Positions 7,576-17,298 are shown, numbered from the stretch's first letter. The stretch is 64,000 bases of DNA from Duncaniella freteri (GCF_004766125.1 NZ_SJSA01000001.1:930001-994000); one strand, 5' to 3'. Notes: generated by a model from the sequence alone, not told the origin. A program made the numbers and translations.

Positions 7576-9210
7576 ATGAGATTAATACCTCCGCACATCC
7601 TACTCATCATCACAGTAATATCCCTCTCTCTTCCTAACATAGTCCTGTCAGTGACCGAACCGATGTCGTGGATGGCAAGATTGTGCAATATCATACTTCC
7701 TGTCTCGGCATATCTCCTGTTGATGACTCTTCTGCGCAACACCGGCAAAATGGTATGGGCGATGTTCATATTCATCTTCCTTGCCGCGTTCCAACTCGTG
7801 TTGCTGTACCTGTTCGGCGAATCAATTATCGCCGTAGACATGTTCCTCAATCTGCTCACCACCAACACCGGCGAAGTATCCGAACTCCTCAGCAGCCTCA
7901 TCCCGGCAGTAGCCATGGTCGCGGTAATCTACCTCCCTATCCTCTATTTTGCCACTCGCGGTGCATTCGACAAGAGTTACCGCCTTGCCGACAGATTCAT
8001 CGTCCGATTCCGTCAATGGGGGACGGCAGGTCTGGCTCTCGGGCTTATATCTCTCGCAGGATGCTATTCCTCAGAAGAATACCGGGCTTCCGATGATCTA
8101 TACCCTGTCAATGTCGGCTACAATATCGGACTGGCAGTCGAACGCACATGCCGCACTGCACGATATGCCGACACATCAGCCGGATTCATCTATGATGCAC
8201 GTACCACACACCCCGACAGCTGTCGCGAAGTGTACATACTCGTGATCGGAGAGACTGCCCGAGCCGACAACTTCGGCCTCTTCGGCTACAGTCGCGACAC
8301 CACCCCCCTTCTATCATCCACCGAGGGGCTCATCACCTATCCAAAAGCCTTCACCCAGTCCAACACCACACATAAGAGTGTCCCGATGCTCCTGTCAGCG
8401 GCATCAGCCGAGGACTACAACCGCATATACCGCGAAAAAGGCATCATAACAGCATTCAAGGAGGCGGGATTCCATACCACTTTCATATCCAATCAGCGTC
8501 CCAACCATTCCTTCATAGACTTTTTCGGTAAGGAAGCCGACTCCTGGGAGTTCCTGAAGGAAGAACTTCCCGAGAGTGCCAACGTTCCCGACGGCGACAT
8601 GACCGGCTTAGTGAAAAAGATTCTCGATGGCGGACACATGCGCGAATTCATAGTGCTCCACACCTACGGCTCCCACTTCAAGTACCGGGAACGCTATCCG
8701 CACGACATTGCTGAATTCCTGCCCGATGAGGCTTCGGAAGCTACTCCCGACAACCGTTGCAGCCTCATAAACGCCTACGACAACTCCATACTCTACACCG
8801 ACCGTTTCCTGCACACTCTCATAACTGAGCTAAAAGAGTCGAGGACAGAATCAGGACTTATCTATGCATCCGACCATGGCGAAAACATCTTCGATGACGA
8901 GCGCGGACTGTTCCTCCACGCCTCTCCCCGCCCATCAATCTACGAGCTGCATGTGCCAATGATGATATGGCTTTCCGACGAGTACCGCGAACGCTACCCC
9001 GACATTCACAGCGAACTTCTCAGCCATTCCGAGAAACAGGTAATAACCTCCCTTTCAGTGTTTCACACCACACTCCACATAGCGGGAATAAACACTCGTC
9101 ACAGAATCGACTCATTATCGCTCGCCTCGGCTCACTATCACCCTGCACCATACAACTACCTGTCCGACCGCAATATACCTGTTCCGGTATCCAAGATAAT
9201 CCGCAAATAA
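7576..9210 (+). CDS. EptA/MCR-like phosphoethanolamine transferase
   Basis: A 544-residue inner-membrane enzyme: about five N-terminal membrane helices (residues 5-165), then a periplasmic sulfatase-fold domain. Zinc and catalytic positions of the family are visible: Glu226 in IGETARADNFGLFGY, nucleophile Thr265 in NTTHKSVP, Asp433-His434 in YASDHGE. Relatives move phosphoethanolamine from phosphatidylethanolamine to lipid A or other envelope glycans, adding positive charge and resistance to cationic peptides. The paired cysteines that rigidify EptA and MCR are largely absent. It is the last gene of the PCMD-barrel operon and converges with the DUF3943 gene 5 bp away. The acceptor in this organism is unknown. 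Confidence 0.88.
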   Translation: MRLIPPHILLIITVISLSLPNIVLSVTEPMSWMARLCNIILPVSAYLLLMTLLRNTGKMVWAMFIFIFLAAFQLVLLYLFGESIIAVDMFLNLLTTNTGEVSELLSSLIPAVAMVAVIYLPILYFATRGAFDKSYRLADRFIVRFRQWGTAGLALGLISLAGCYSSEEYRASDDLYPVNVGYNIGLAVERTCRTARYADTSAGFIYDARTTHPDSCREVYILVIGETARADNFGLFGYSRDTTPLLSSTEGLITYPKAFTQSNTTHKSVPMLLSAASAEDYNRIYREKGIITAFKEAGFHTTFISNQRPNHSFIDFFGKEADSWEFLKEELPESANVPDGDMTGLVKKILDGGHMREFIVLHTYGSHFKYRERYPHDIAEFLPDEASEATPDNRCSLINAYDNSILYTDRFLHTLITELKESRTESGLIYASDHGENIFDDERGLFLHASPRPSIYELHVPMMIWLSDEYRERYPDIHSELLSHSEKQVITSLSVFHTTLHIAGINTRHRIDSLSLASAHYHPAPYNYLSDRNIPVPVSKIIRK

Positions 9211-9214
9211 CGCC

Positions 9215-10135
9215 TCAGAATTTCACAGTCAGGCTGAACCCCTTATAAGAGTCGGTAATCATAGGTGAAATATAGCTTTCAATACCAGTCTCTTTGGTCT
9301 CATAGGTCAGTTCACCGTCCCTGGTAAGCTTGGGGCAACGTGTGTTACGGCCGCGGAATATATCAATCACCTCATTTACAGGGTCAAGAAGGAATACGGC
9401 AACATTCCCTATAATGGGTGAGCCCAAAAGACTGTAATCGTTGGCAACTATACTGCGTTTGGTCTTATAGAACACCTCACCTATAGCACTTCCTATAAGC
9501 GGAGTGATGAAGATATCCTGAATCGACGGACGCTCCATAAACGCCTCAATTCCGAATTCCCATCCAATAGTAGAGACACATGCGCTATAGAGCATTGATC
9601 GCCAGAAATTGAATCCGCACGACCTCGCCGACATAAAGTACACGGCTCCGGCATATGGATGCAACACATAGTTGAATATAGGGTTGTCATGGTCCCAGTC
9701 AGGACCGAGCTTGAACACATTACGATACCAACGCTTGAACATCGGCACCTCGGTTATCTCCGCCCTGTTCCACGAAGTAGCGTCGGCAGGCAGGCACTGA
9801 AGCACAAGCAATGTCCCCACATAAGCCCCGCCAAGAACTGCGGTATTGGTCCACATCCTTTTCCAGTCAGGAATATTGAAAGTCATAGAGTATGGGTGAC
9901 AGTATATCGATCTGCTGTCCGATACAGCAGGGATATGGCTCATCGGCAAGGCTATAATACTGTCCGACATCATGGAGTCAACCGAAATCGGATATACCAT
10001 CTCAGCATACGGTTCTGCCAATTCCATCTCCGCCCCGACAGAGTCGGCGAGGACCGAGTCGACATCTATCCCCTGAGCCTTCGCCCCCGCGAAAGTGAAT
10101 AGAGATGCAATCAGGATATACAGGAGCCTTCTCAT
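9215..10135 (-). CDS. DUF3943 family protein
   Basis: A 306-residue protein with a signal peptide (LLYILIASLFTFAGAKAQ). The core DWDHDNPIFNYVLHPYAG followed by YFMSARSCGF is characteristic of DUF3943, with later segments DIFITPLIGSAIGE and LDPVNEVIDIFRG. The family occurs in Bacteroidota and Proteobacteria and is predicted to be an outer-membrane or envelope protein; no biochemical role is known. The C-terminus ends in a beta-like segment with terminal Phe (SLTVKF), consistent with a barrel. Transcribed alone; its upstream region carries no recognisable promoter. Confidence 0.75.
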   Translation of the reverse strand: MRRLLYILIASLFTFAGAKAQGIDVDSVLADSVGAEMELAEPYAEMVYPISVDSMMSDSIIALPMSHIPAVSDSRSIYCHPYSMTFNIPDWKRMWTNTAVLGGAYVGTLLVLQCLPADATSWNRAEITEVPMFKRWYRNVFKLGPDWDHDNPIFNYVLHPYAGAVYFMSARSCGFNFWRSMLYSACVSTIGWEFGIEAFMERPSIQDIFITPLIGSAIGEVFYKTKRSIVANDYSLLGSPIIGNVAVFLLDPVNEVIDIFRGRNTRCPKLTRDGELTYETKETGIESYISPMITDSYKGFSLTVKF

Positions 10136-10315
10136 AATGAAAATATTTGAAACTTTACTTTTAAAACTCCATCCCGGTCCAATGGGTTCATGCTTTAACT
10201 TTCCTCAACGCAATCCTATGAAATCCACTCCTTAATTTTAACACATCCTACAGCTAACTTTTTGGGGCACATAGATGTTAATCCGTAAAATACACGTTTA
10301 ACACCTATTTCTATT

Positions 10316-11767
10316 ATGAGACGACTAATATGCGCGGTCATCACAATGACCCTCGCCACGATTATGGCGATGGCTGACTCGCAAGCCGACTTCAGCCGAT
10401 TCATAAAGTCCTACAATCAGCAAGTGGCTTCACGCCAGTATCTCCCGGCTGCAAAGTCGGTGGCCCAGGCTGCAAGGATATGTGCCGATGCGAAGAACTA
10501 CGACGGAGCCTTCAAACTCATCTCGGGCCTCGACAAAATTATGACTGAACGCGGGGTCTCATCTGACTCGCTCCCTCAACCTTATTACTACAACGCGCGC
10601 ACACGCTACTCCCTATACCGCCGTATGGGCAACAACAGCCAAGCGGAAGCATGGCTCAAAAAGATGTCGACATATGCAAAGGAAAGCAACACACCTGCCA
10701 TCACCAACGACATGCTGTTTACGGAAGCGCAATTCTATTACGCCACAGGACGCACCCAGCTTGGCGACCGCTGCATAGCCCGCCTGATAAAGCAGTATGA
10801 GACTGACAATGACTACAAGGCCGCCGACACTGCCTACCAGAAACTCATCAGCCGGGCTGTGTCGTCAAACGATGCACGACTCGTAGGGCATACCTATGAA
10901 AGCTACATCCGATGGAGCGATTCCATTGAGGCAATAAACGCCGACACAGAACTCGGCAAAGTGAAACATGAAATGGCACAGAGCGAAGCTGAAGTGGCAA
11001 AGAAACAGAGTACCATAAATTCGCGTACAAGTCTGATGATAGTGTTCATCACTCTGTTTGTCATAGCTGTCGCCGCCCTCGCACTGGGAGCAATCCTCTA
11101 CCAAAGGATACGTGTCAAAAACCGCCACATACGGCTCATGAAAGAAGAAGCGGACATGCGCAGCGCAGCCAAGAGTGCTATGCTCCAGAACATGTCGTCG
11201 ACAATGGAACCAGCTCTCGACCGGCTCAATCCCGAGGACCCTGCCGTACAAACGCTTAAAGGATATGTCCGAAAAGTAGAGGAGCTCTCGGCTGTAGACT
11301 CCTCCCCTGCCGTCGATCCCTCACGGCTTGAAGAGGTCAACATAGAATCACTCGCCAACGAACTTGCCGGTGACACACGCCCAAAACTACGCAAAGGTGT
11401 CACCCTGCATCTCGACGGCACACGCGGCTTCATAAGGATGGACCGCCAAGATGTCAAGAGAATCCTGAGCCATCTTCTCGACAACGCGGCACGCTTCACC
11501 CCTGAAGGGGGCAGAATAACCCTCGCCTACCGCAAACGCGGAGCCAACAGCCATCAGTTTGTCGTCACTGACAACGGTCCAGGCATCCCGGCCGGAGAGC
11601 GCGACGGTATATTCAAGGCATTCAACTCAGCTCACGACATCAACGAGGGAGACCGCCTCGGGCTCCCGATATGCGCACTGCGTGCCGAAAAGATGGGAGG
11701 CTCACTGTCACTCGACCCCGAGGTAACCAAAGGCACATCATTCATCCTTTCGCTCAAATCAGCCTGA
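10316..11767 (+). CDS. Histidine-kinase-like membrane protein lacking the phospho-acceptor His
   Basis: A 483-residue protein: signal peptide, a TPR-like sensor region (about 25-220), a coiled stretch, one membrane helix (about 240-262), then a DHp-like helix and a HATPase domain. The ATP-binding domain keeps the N box HLLDNAARFTPEGG, the G1 box DNGPGIP and a modified G2 box (GDRLGLPI). Where histidine kinases have MSHEIRTP, this has MSSTMEP (Met293 to Pro299): the His is Ser295, and no other His lies in that helix. It also has no receiver domain or adjacent response regulator. It may be a pseudokinase or may work through a partner. Ends at a strong terminator. Confidence 0.8.
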   Translation: MRRLICAVITMTLATIMAMADSQADFSRFIKSYNQQVASRQYLPAAKSVAQAARICADAKNYDGAFKLISGLDKIMTERGVSSDSLPQPYYYNARTRYSLYRRMGNNSQAEAWLKKMSTYAKESNTPAITNDMLFTEAQFYYATGRTQLGDRCIARLIKQYETDNDYKAADTAYQKLISRAVSSNDARLVGHTYESYIRWSDSIEAINADTELGKVKHEMAQSEAEVAKKQSTINSRTSLMIVFITLFVIAVAALALGAILYQRIRVKNRHIRLMKEEADMRSAAKSAMLQNMSSTMEPALDRLNPEDPAVQTLKGYVRKVEELSAVDSSPAVDPSRLEEVNIESLANELAGDTRPKLRKGVTLHLDGTRGFIRMDRQDVKRILSHLLDNAARFTPEGGRITLAYRKRGANSHQFVVTDNGPGIPAGERDGIFKAFNSAHDINEGDRLGLPICALRAEKMGGSLSLDPEVTKGTSFILSLKSA

Positions 11768-11778
11768 TATACGTAACA

Positions 11779-11820
11779 AATGAGTCAGCATGGCACCAAC
11801 GCACATCATGCTGACTCATT
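11779..11820. terminator. Bidirectional terminator
   Basis: Perfect 14-bp stem (11779-11792 with 11807-11820) and 14-nt loop between the convergent kinase-like and adenosyltransferase genes. It is followed by TTAATTATTAAT on the plus strand and preceded by AACAA on the other side. Confidence 0.8.
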
Positions 11821-11840
11821 TTAATTATTAATACCGTCAT

Positions 11841-12434
11841 CTAAAGCCCCTCCCACGGAATATCCTGAATTCCGGCAAGATGATTGAGACTTCGGGCGAG
11901 TATAAAAAGGTAATCACTCAGACGGTTGAGATACCTGGTCACAGCCGGATGCACATAGCTCCCGGTATCAGCGAGGTCAAGCACCCTACGTTCCGCACGG
12001 CGGCACACGGTCCGAGCCACATGAGCATGGCTCGCCGCAACAGACCCTCCAGGAAGTATAAAGGTCCTCTGTGGGGGCACCGAGGCATCCAGGCGGTCTA
12101 TAGCGGCTTCAAGTTCCTCGATATCCTCGTCACTCACTTTCGGGCTCCTTGCCCCTTCAGGTGCAGGCTCGTCAGGAGCGGCTGAAGGAGAAGGAGTTGC
12201 AAGATAGGCACCTATGCAGAACATCACCCCATTCACCTTCAGGAGCAATGCTGAATCCACCTCTGCCCCATTTACGTTCTTCACATACGACTGTAGCAGA
12301 CCGATGTATGCATTAAGTTCATCCACAGTGCCGTAAGCCGACACTCGTGGCGAATTCTTGGCGACACGTTCACCACCGACAAGCGAAGTGGTCCCGCGGT
12401 CACCTGTACGGGTGTAAATCATACTTTTCTTCAT
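11841..12434 (-). CDS. PduO-type cob(I)alamin adenosyltransferase
   Basis: A 197-residue ATP:cob(I)alamin adenosyltransferase, which makes adenosylcobalamin for enzymes such as methylmalonyl-CoA mutase, consistent with propionate metabolism in Bacteroidales. It has the N-terminal ATP-binding motif TRTGDRGTTSLVGGERV, the SAYGTVDELNAYIG segment, and the C-terminal RTVCRRAERRVLDL helix with the conserved Arg and Glu. An insertion rich in Pro, Ala and Glu (about 82-100) is not part of the core. Monocistronic between a terminator and the divergent ribE gene. No cobalamin riboswitch is visible upstream. Confidence 0.93.
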   Translation of the reverse strand: MKKSMIYTRTGDRGTTSLVGGERVAKNSPRVSAYGTVDELNAYIGLLQSYVKNVNGAEVDSALLLKVNGVMFCIGAYLATPSPSAAPDEPAPEGARSPKVSDEDIEELEAAIDRLDASVPPQRTFILPGGSVAASHAHVARTVCRRAERRVLDLADTGSYVHPAVTRYLNRLSDYLFILARSLNHLAGIQDIPWEGL

Positions 12435-12435
12435 A

Positions 12436-12468
12436 ATTGCAAATATACGGCATTTTTTAGTAATTTTG
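12436..12468 (+). promoter_or_regulatory. Promoter of riboflavin synthase gene
   Basis: ATTG (12436-12439), 21 bp, TAATTTTG (12461-12468). Start near 12475 gives a leader of about 108 nt. This leader is too short and lacks the conserved blocks for an FMN riboswitch. Confidence 0.5.
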
Positions 12469-12582
12469 CGGTGTAATCATATAACAAATTTAATATCAGC
12501 AATTGATAACTAAAAACGGTTAAAAAGACAGTCCAGCGACTGCCGTTAACCCACACACAAACACATAACCCCTATTTAATCC

Positions 12583-13185
12583 ATGTTTTCAGGAATAGTT
12601 GAAGAACCCGCCCGCGTAGTCGACGTTGTCAATCGCGACGGCAACATAGATCTCACAGTCGAATGCTCGTTCGCATCCGAACTCCGCATCGACCAGAGCG
12701 TCGCACACAACGGAGTGTGCCTAACTGTAGTAGCTCTTCCCGGCAACGGCACATACACTGTCACTGCCATCCGAGAGACACTTGACCGCAGCAACTTAGG
12801 ACTGTTGAGCCCCGGTGACGAAGTGAACCTCGAACGCTCCATGCTAATGAACGGACGCCTCGACGGCCACATAGTCCAGGGCCACGTCGACACCACCGCT
12901 GTATGCGAAGAGGTAGAGGAAGTGGAAGGGAGCAAATACTTCAAATTCACCTACGATGTATCCCCCGAGATGGCTCGTAAAGGATACATGACTGTTGAAA
13001 AAGGTTCTGTGACAGTCAACGGCGTAAGCCTCACCGTATGCGACTCCACTCCTACATCATTCCGTGTGGCGATAATACCCTACACACTTGAGCATACTAA
13101 CTTCAAGAACATCATTCCGGGAACAAAAGTCAACATAGAATTTGACATTATAGGCAAATATATTGCTCGACTGCAAGATTTTTAG
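12583..13185 (+). CDS. ribE: Riboflavin synthase alpha subunit
   Basis: A 200-residue enzyme that dismutates two 6,7-dimethyl-8-ribityllumazine molecules to riboflavin. It starts with the invariant MFSGIVEE and contains two lumazine-binding repeats: first with HNGVCLTV, second with VNGVSLTV, joined around IVQGHVD. The C-terminal amphipathic helix (KYIARLQDF) that assembles the trimer is present. Length is normal. It stands alone, with the other rib genes elsewhere, and secDF follows from its own promoter, which starts inside the end of this gene. Confidence 0.96.
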   Translation: MFSGIVEEPARVVDVVNRDGNIDLTVECSFASELRIDQSVAHNGVCLTVVALPGNGTYTVTAIRETLDRSNLGLLSPGDEVNLERSMLMNGRLDGHIVQGHVDTTAVCEEVEEVEGSKYFKFTYDVSPEMARKGYMTVEKGSVTVNGVSLTVCDSTPTSFRVAIIPYTLEHTNFKNIIPGTKVNIEFDIIGKYIARLQDF

Positions 13186-13193
13186 TATATTTG
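13162..13193 (+). promoter_or_regulatory. Promoter of secDF
   Basis: ATTG (13162-13165), 20 bp, TATATTTG (13186-13193). It overlaps the last codons of ribE. The implied leader is about 86 nt. Confidence 0.55.
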
Positions 13194-13285
13194 CACCTCA
13201 AATCAGGTAGGGTACAGTGTGCCCTGCCATTTCACATTTGCATAATCAAACCCCTTAATTCACTTTAATACATCACTTTAACACA

Positions 13286-16183
13286 ATGCAAAGCAAAGGA
13301 TCTTTGGGAAGTATTGTTGCCGGTGTCATAGCCATCTTCATGGTGATCATCTGCCTCTTCTACCTTTCTTTCACCGTGGTAACCAACCACTGGGAAGACA
13401 AGGCTCAGGAGTATGCAGCCACCGAGGCAGCCAAGGACAACAACTCTCCGGAAACTAAACGTAAAGCCTACAGCGAGTACATCAAGAACATCGCTAACGA
13501 AAAGGTTTATCTCGGCTACACTTTTAACGAAGTACAGAAACTCGCCGTAGGGCTCGGTCTCGACCTCAAGGGTGGAATGAACGTTACTCTCCAGGTTTCC
13601 GTTCCTGACATCCTCCGCTCAATGGCAAATGCCGAAGGGAACCCCTACTTCAATAACGCTATCGCCAACGCCGACTCAGTGGCACGCGTCAACAAGAGTG
13701 CCGACTACATCGACATCTTCTGCGCTGAATACCGTAAGCTCGATCCTCAAGGCGACCTCTCTGTAGTGTTCAAGGACCAGGTGAAGCGCGGCGACAACTT
13801 CGATGCAGTCAAGAGCGCGCTAAAGCAGGAGGTAAAGGACCGTGTGTCAAGCTCCACCAACGTGCTCCGCACACGTATCGACCAGTTCGGCGTAGTAGCA
13901 CCCAACATTCAGGAACTTGAAAAGGACGGTCAGATTCTCCTTGAGCTCCCTGGAGTGAAAGAGCACGACCGTGTACGCGAGCTCCTGAAGTCAAGTGCCA
14001 ACCTTGAGTTCTATGAGACCACCACATTCAACGAAATCCAGGGTGTTCTCTCTCAGCTCGACAATGCGCTGCGCACCGACTCCACCGGTAATGGCAAGGG
14101 TCTTTTCGACTACTTCATTCAGGTAGGCAGCCCCTATAACCCTATAGGTGTAGGATCTGCTTCCGAGACTGCACGCGACACCATCAACACAATCCTCGCG
14201 TCAGCCACAGCCAAGCGCATCCTCCCCAATAACCTCAAGCTCGCCTGGGAATTCAAGCCCGAGGTAATGCAGATCAACGATTCCATACGTGGCAAGCGCA
14301 ACCTCGCCATCTACCAGCTCGTTGCACTCCGCACCACCAATGGCCGCCCGGCACTTGCTGGCGATGTGATAACCTCAGCATCCAACGACTATGATGCGAT
14401 GCAAGGCGGCAACTATGTCACAATGGACATGAAGCCCGAAGCAGCACGCCAGTGGGCACGCATCACAGCGGCCAACCTCGGCAAGCCTGTAGCCATAGTT
14501 CTTGACGACCAGGTATACTCGGCACCAAACATCAAGTCAGTGATCGAGGGCGGACGCTCGTCAATCACCGGCAACTTCACCACCGATGAGGCAAAGGACC
14601 TTTCCAACGTGCTCAAGTCAGGTAAAATGGCTGCCAAAGTCGACATCATCTCCGACACTGTAATCGGTCCCTCGCTCGGCGAACAGGCCATCAAGGACGG
14701 TCTCTGGTCGTTTGTCATCGCACTTGTGCTCCTCATGGTGTTCATGTGCCTGTTCTACGGTCTTATCCCCGGCCTTATCGCCAACCTCGCACTTGTATTC
14801 AACATCTTCTTCACTTTCGGTATCCTCGCCTCATTCCAGGCAGTGCTCACCCTTTCCGGTATCGCCGGTATCGTGCTCGCACTCGGTATGGCTGTTGACG
14901 CCAACGTGCTCATATACGAGCGTGCCAAAGAAGAACTTCGCGCAGGCAAGAATGTACGCACCGCCATCGCCGACGGCTATGCCAACGCATTCTCAGCCAT
15001 CTTCGACTCCAACCTCACTTCGATCATCACCGGTGTGATCCTCCTTCTCTTCGGTACAGGTCCCATCAAGGGCTTCGCCACCACCCTCATCATCGGTATC
15101 ATCTGCTCATTCTTCACTGCCGTATATCTGACCCGCCTCATCTACATCCTCTGCGCCAAGAGCAAGGCTTTCGAGAACCTCACATTCTCCACACCGCTCA
15201 GCAGCAAGATGTTCACAGGCACTCGTTACAACTTCCTCGGTGCACGCAAGACAAGCTTCATAGCTGTAGGCATCTTTGTGGCAGTTATCGTAATCAGCCT
15301 CTTCGTACGCGGTCTTAACCAGGGTATCGACTTCTCTGGCGGACGCAACTATGTAGTACAGTTCGACCATCCTGTCAAGACCCACGAGCTCGACGCCAAG
15401 CTCACCCCGCTATTCGGCGGAGCCCAGCTCAGCGTTATCACCATTGACGATGACACCAAGGTACGTATCTCCACCAACTACAAGATCGACTCAGAGGAAG
15501 AAGGCGTTGACCAGGAGATCACCAAGATCCTTTATGACGGTCTTCAGGACGAGCTCAACGGCATGAGCATGGAGGACTTCTCCACAACCAATGAGAACAT
15601 CGGTATAATGTCGTCACAGAAGGTAGGTCCTACCGTGGCTAACGACATGCGCACCGACGCTTACATAGCCGTGATCCTCGCACTCATAGCAATGTTCTTC
15701 TACATCCTGCTCCGTTTCCGCAACGTGGCATTCTCTGTAGGCGCACTTGCTGCTGTGGCATTCACCGCATTCACTATCGTAGGTTTCTACTCGATGTTCT
15801 GGGGCGTGTTCCCATTCGCCATGGAGATTGACCAGTCGTTTATCGCAGCAATCCTTACTGTGATAGGTTACCAGATCAATGACACCGTGGTAGTGTTCGA
15901 CCGTGTACGTGAAAACGTAGGTCTCTACCCCAAACAGTCATTCTTCGACACCATCAACTCATCCATCAACTCCACCCTCGGACGTACCGTGATGACCTCA
16001 GGTTCCACTCTTCTCGTGCTCCTGTGCATCTTCATCCTCGGTGGTGACTCTATCCGCTCATTTGTATTTGCGATGATATTCGGTGTAGTGATCGGCACAC
16101 TCGCCACAATGTTTGTGGCTGCTCCTGTTGCCTACCTTACCGATGCCCGCCGCAATACAGGCAGATCAAAGACTGCTGCCTAA
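13286..16183 (+). CDS. secDF: Fused SecD-SecF protein-export subunit
   Basis: A 965-residue inner-membrane protein joining SecD and SecF, the usual arrangement in Bacteroidota. It uses the proton gradient to pull exported proteins out of SecYEG on the periplasmic side. SecD: first helix at about 10-30, D1 motif GLGLDLKGGMNVTLQV near residue 90, large P1 domain, then helices with IVLALGMAVDANVLIYERAKEE, the conserved Asp-containing segment. SecF: from about residue 640, with GLNQGIDFSGGRNYVVQF and the matching IGYQINDTVVVFDRVREN. Complete. Own promoter upstream and a strong terminator downstream. It works with secA at the other end of the window. Confidence 0.97.
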   Translation: MQSKGSLGSIVAGVIAIFMVIICLFYLSFTVVTNHWEDKAQEYAATEAAKDNNSPETKRKAYSEYIKNIANEKVYLGYTFNEVQKLAVGLGLDLKGGMNVTLQVSVPDILRSMANAEGNPYFNNAIANADSVARVNKSADYIDIFCAEYRKLDPQGDLSVVFKDQVKRGDNFDAVKSALKQEVKDRVSSSTNVLRTRIDQFGVVAPNIQELEKDGQILLELPGVKEHDRVRELLKSSANLEFYETTTFNEIQGVLSQLDNALRTDSTGNGKGLFDYFIQVGSPYNPIGVGSASETARDTINTILASATAKRILPNNLKLAWEFKPEVMQINDSIRGKRNLAIYQLVALRTTNGRPALAGDVITSASNDYDAMQGGNYVTMDMKPEAARQWARITAANLGKPVAIVLDDQVYSAPNIKSVIEGGRSSITGNFTTDEAKDLSNVLKSGKMAAKVDIISDTVIGPSLGEQAIKDGLWSFVIALVLLMVFMCLFYGLIPGLIANLALVFNIFFTFGILASFQAVLTLSGIAGIVLALGMAVDANVLIYERAKEELRAGKNVRTAIADGYANAFSAIFDSNLTSIITGVILLLFGTGPIKGFATTLIIGIICSFFTAVYLTRLIYILCAKSKAFENLTFSTPLSSKMFTGTRYNFLGARKTSFIAVGIFVAVIVISLFVRGLNQGIDFSGGRNYVVQFDHPVKTHELDAKLTPLFGGAQLSVITIDDDTKVRISTNYKIDSEEEGVDQEITKILYDGLQDELNGMSMEDFSTTNENIGIMSSQKVGPTVANDMRTDAYIAVILALIAMFFYILLRFRNVAFSVGALAAVAFTAFTIVGFYSMFWGVFPFAMEIDQSFIAAILTVIGYQINDTVVVFDRVRENVGLYPKQSFFDTINSSINSTLGRTVMTSGSTLLVLLCIFILGGDSIRSFVFAMIFGVVIGTLATMFVAAPVAYLTDARRNTGRSKTAA

Positions 16184-16218
16184 CCACACCGCACAAACGG
16201 CTTAAGCCATAACAACAA

Positions 16219-16253
16219 ACGACCCGACTGAGAATCAAACTCAGCCGGGTCGT
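16219..16253 (+). terminator. Terminator of secDF
   Basis: ACGACCCG / CGGGTCGT outer stem, one A-C mismatch, CTGAG / CTCAG inner stem, 7-nt loop, then TTTTATATT. Typical intrinsic terminator on the plus strand. Confidence 0.85.
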
Positions 16254-16310
16254 TTTATATTCCGCCCAAAGGGGACCACAGACAATAGTCATGCATCCGG
16301 CTACAAGAAA

Positions 16311-16343
16311 AGGCATAGAGCTAACTGAATAAGCTCTATGCCT
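16311..16343. terminator. Terminator facing era
   Basis: A perfect 12-bp stem (16311-16322 with 16332-16343) with a 9-nt loop, flanked by AAGAAA on the left and CTTTT on the right. On the minus strand it lies just after the era stop codon and ends in TTTTCTT, so it terminates the fabH-era transcript; it may also back up the secDF terminator. Confidence 0.8.
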
Positions 16344-16373
16344 CTTTTGGTAAAATGGTCTCCAGTCTTTATA

Positions 16374-17258
16374 CTACTCGATATAGCCGAACGACTTGAG
16401 CTTGTTCTCACGGTTTCGCCAATTCGACTCCACTTTCACAAAAAGCTCAAGATAGACACTCTTCCCGAAGAACTTCTCAATATCTTTACGGGCTTCCATA
16501 CCCACTTTTTTGATCATCGCACCCTTATGGCCTATGATGATACCTTTCTGCGAATCACGCTCCACATAGATCACTGCCATAATATGGATGGAATTCTCCT
16601 TCTCCTCGAACTTCTCTACAATCACCTCTACTGAGTAAGGGATCTCCTTATCATATAGCAGCAGTATCTTCTCTCGGATTATCTCTGTGACAAAGAATCG
16701 TGCAGGCTTGTCAGTAAGCGCATCCTTGCCAAAGAACGGCGGAGAATCCGGAAGAAGCTCCACAATTCTGTTCATGAGATTCGACACATTGAAATTCTCC
16801 TTTGCCGACACAGGGAACAACTCTGCCTTGGGGAGCATGGTGTGCCAACGCTGCGTGAGCTCTTCGAGCTGGGACTGCTCTTTCACAAGATCAATCTTGT
16901 TGATCACCACAAGCACCGGAATACTCTCCTTGGCGACTTTGGCAAGGAAATCGGCATTCTTCGACGGATCTTCCACCACATCGGTCACATAGATGAGAAT
17001 GTCAGCATCGACGAGCGCACCTTCACTGAAATTGAGCATGCTCTCCTGTAGCTTATATTTCGGCTCCAGCACACCGGGAGTGTCGGAGAATACTATCTGA
17101 TACTCGGGAGTGTTGACAATCCCCATGATGCGGTGACGAGTAGTCTGCGCCTTGGAGGTGATTATGCTTACGCGCTCACCTACCAGCAAGTTCATCAGTG
17201 TCGACTTACCCACATTAGGATTCCCGACGATATTGACAAATCCGGCTTTATGTTCCAT
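16374..17258 (-). CDS. era: GTPase Era
   Basis: A 294-residue essential GTPase that binds the 3' end of 16S rRNA and assists 30S assembly. G1 GNPNVGKST (residues 12-20), G3 DTPG, G4 NKID, followed by a KH RNA-binding domain with GHKGAMIKKVG. Length is normal. It is the fourth gene of the yceD-rpmF-fabH-era group; a hairpin between fabH and era (17299-17326) suggests partial termination before it. Confidence 0.97.
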   Translation of the reverse strand: MEHKAGFVNIVGNPNVGKSTLMNLLVGERVSIITSKAQTTRHRIMGIVNTPEYQIVFSDTPGVLEPKYKLQESMLNFSEGALVDADILIYVTDVVEDPSKNADFLAKVAKESIPVLVVINKIDLVKEQSQLEELTQRWHTMLPKAELFPVSAKENFNVSNLMNRIVELLPDSPPFFGKDALTDKPARFFVTEIIREKILLLYDKEIPYSVEVIVEKFEEKENSIHIMAVIYVERDSQKGIIIGHKGAMIKKVGMEARKDIEKFFGKSVYLELFVKVESNWRNRENKLKSFGYIE

Positions 17259-17298
17259 ATTGTATACTATTGTTGGATTAATGACTGTATGTAAAACA

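Noticed and set aside
12435-12582. FMN riboswitch upstream of riboflavin synthase
   Set aside because: The leader is about 108 nt and lacks the conserved AGGGGAU-type and GCC blocks of the class.
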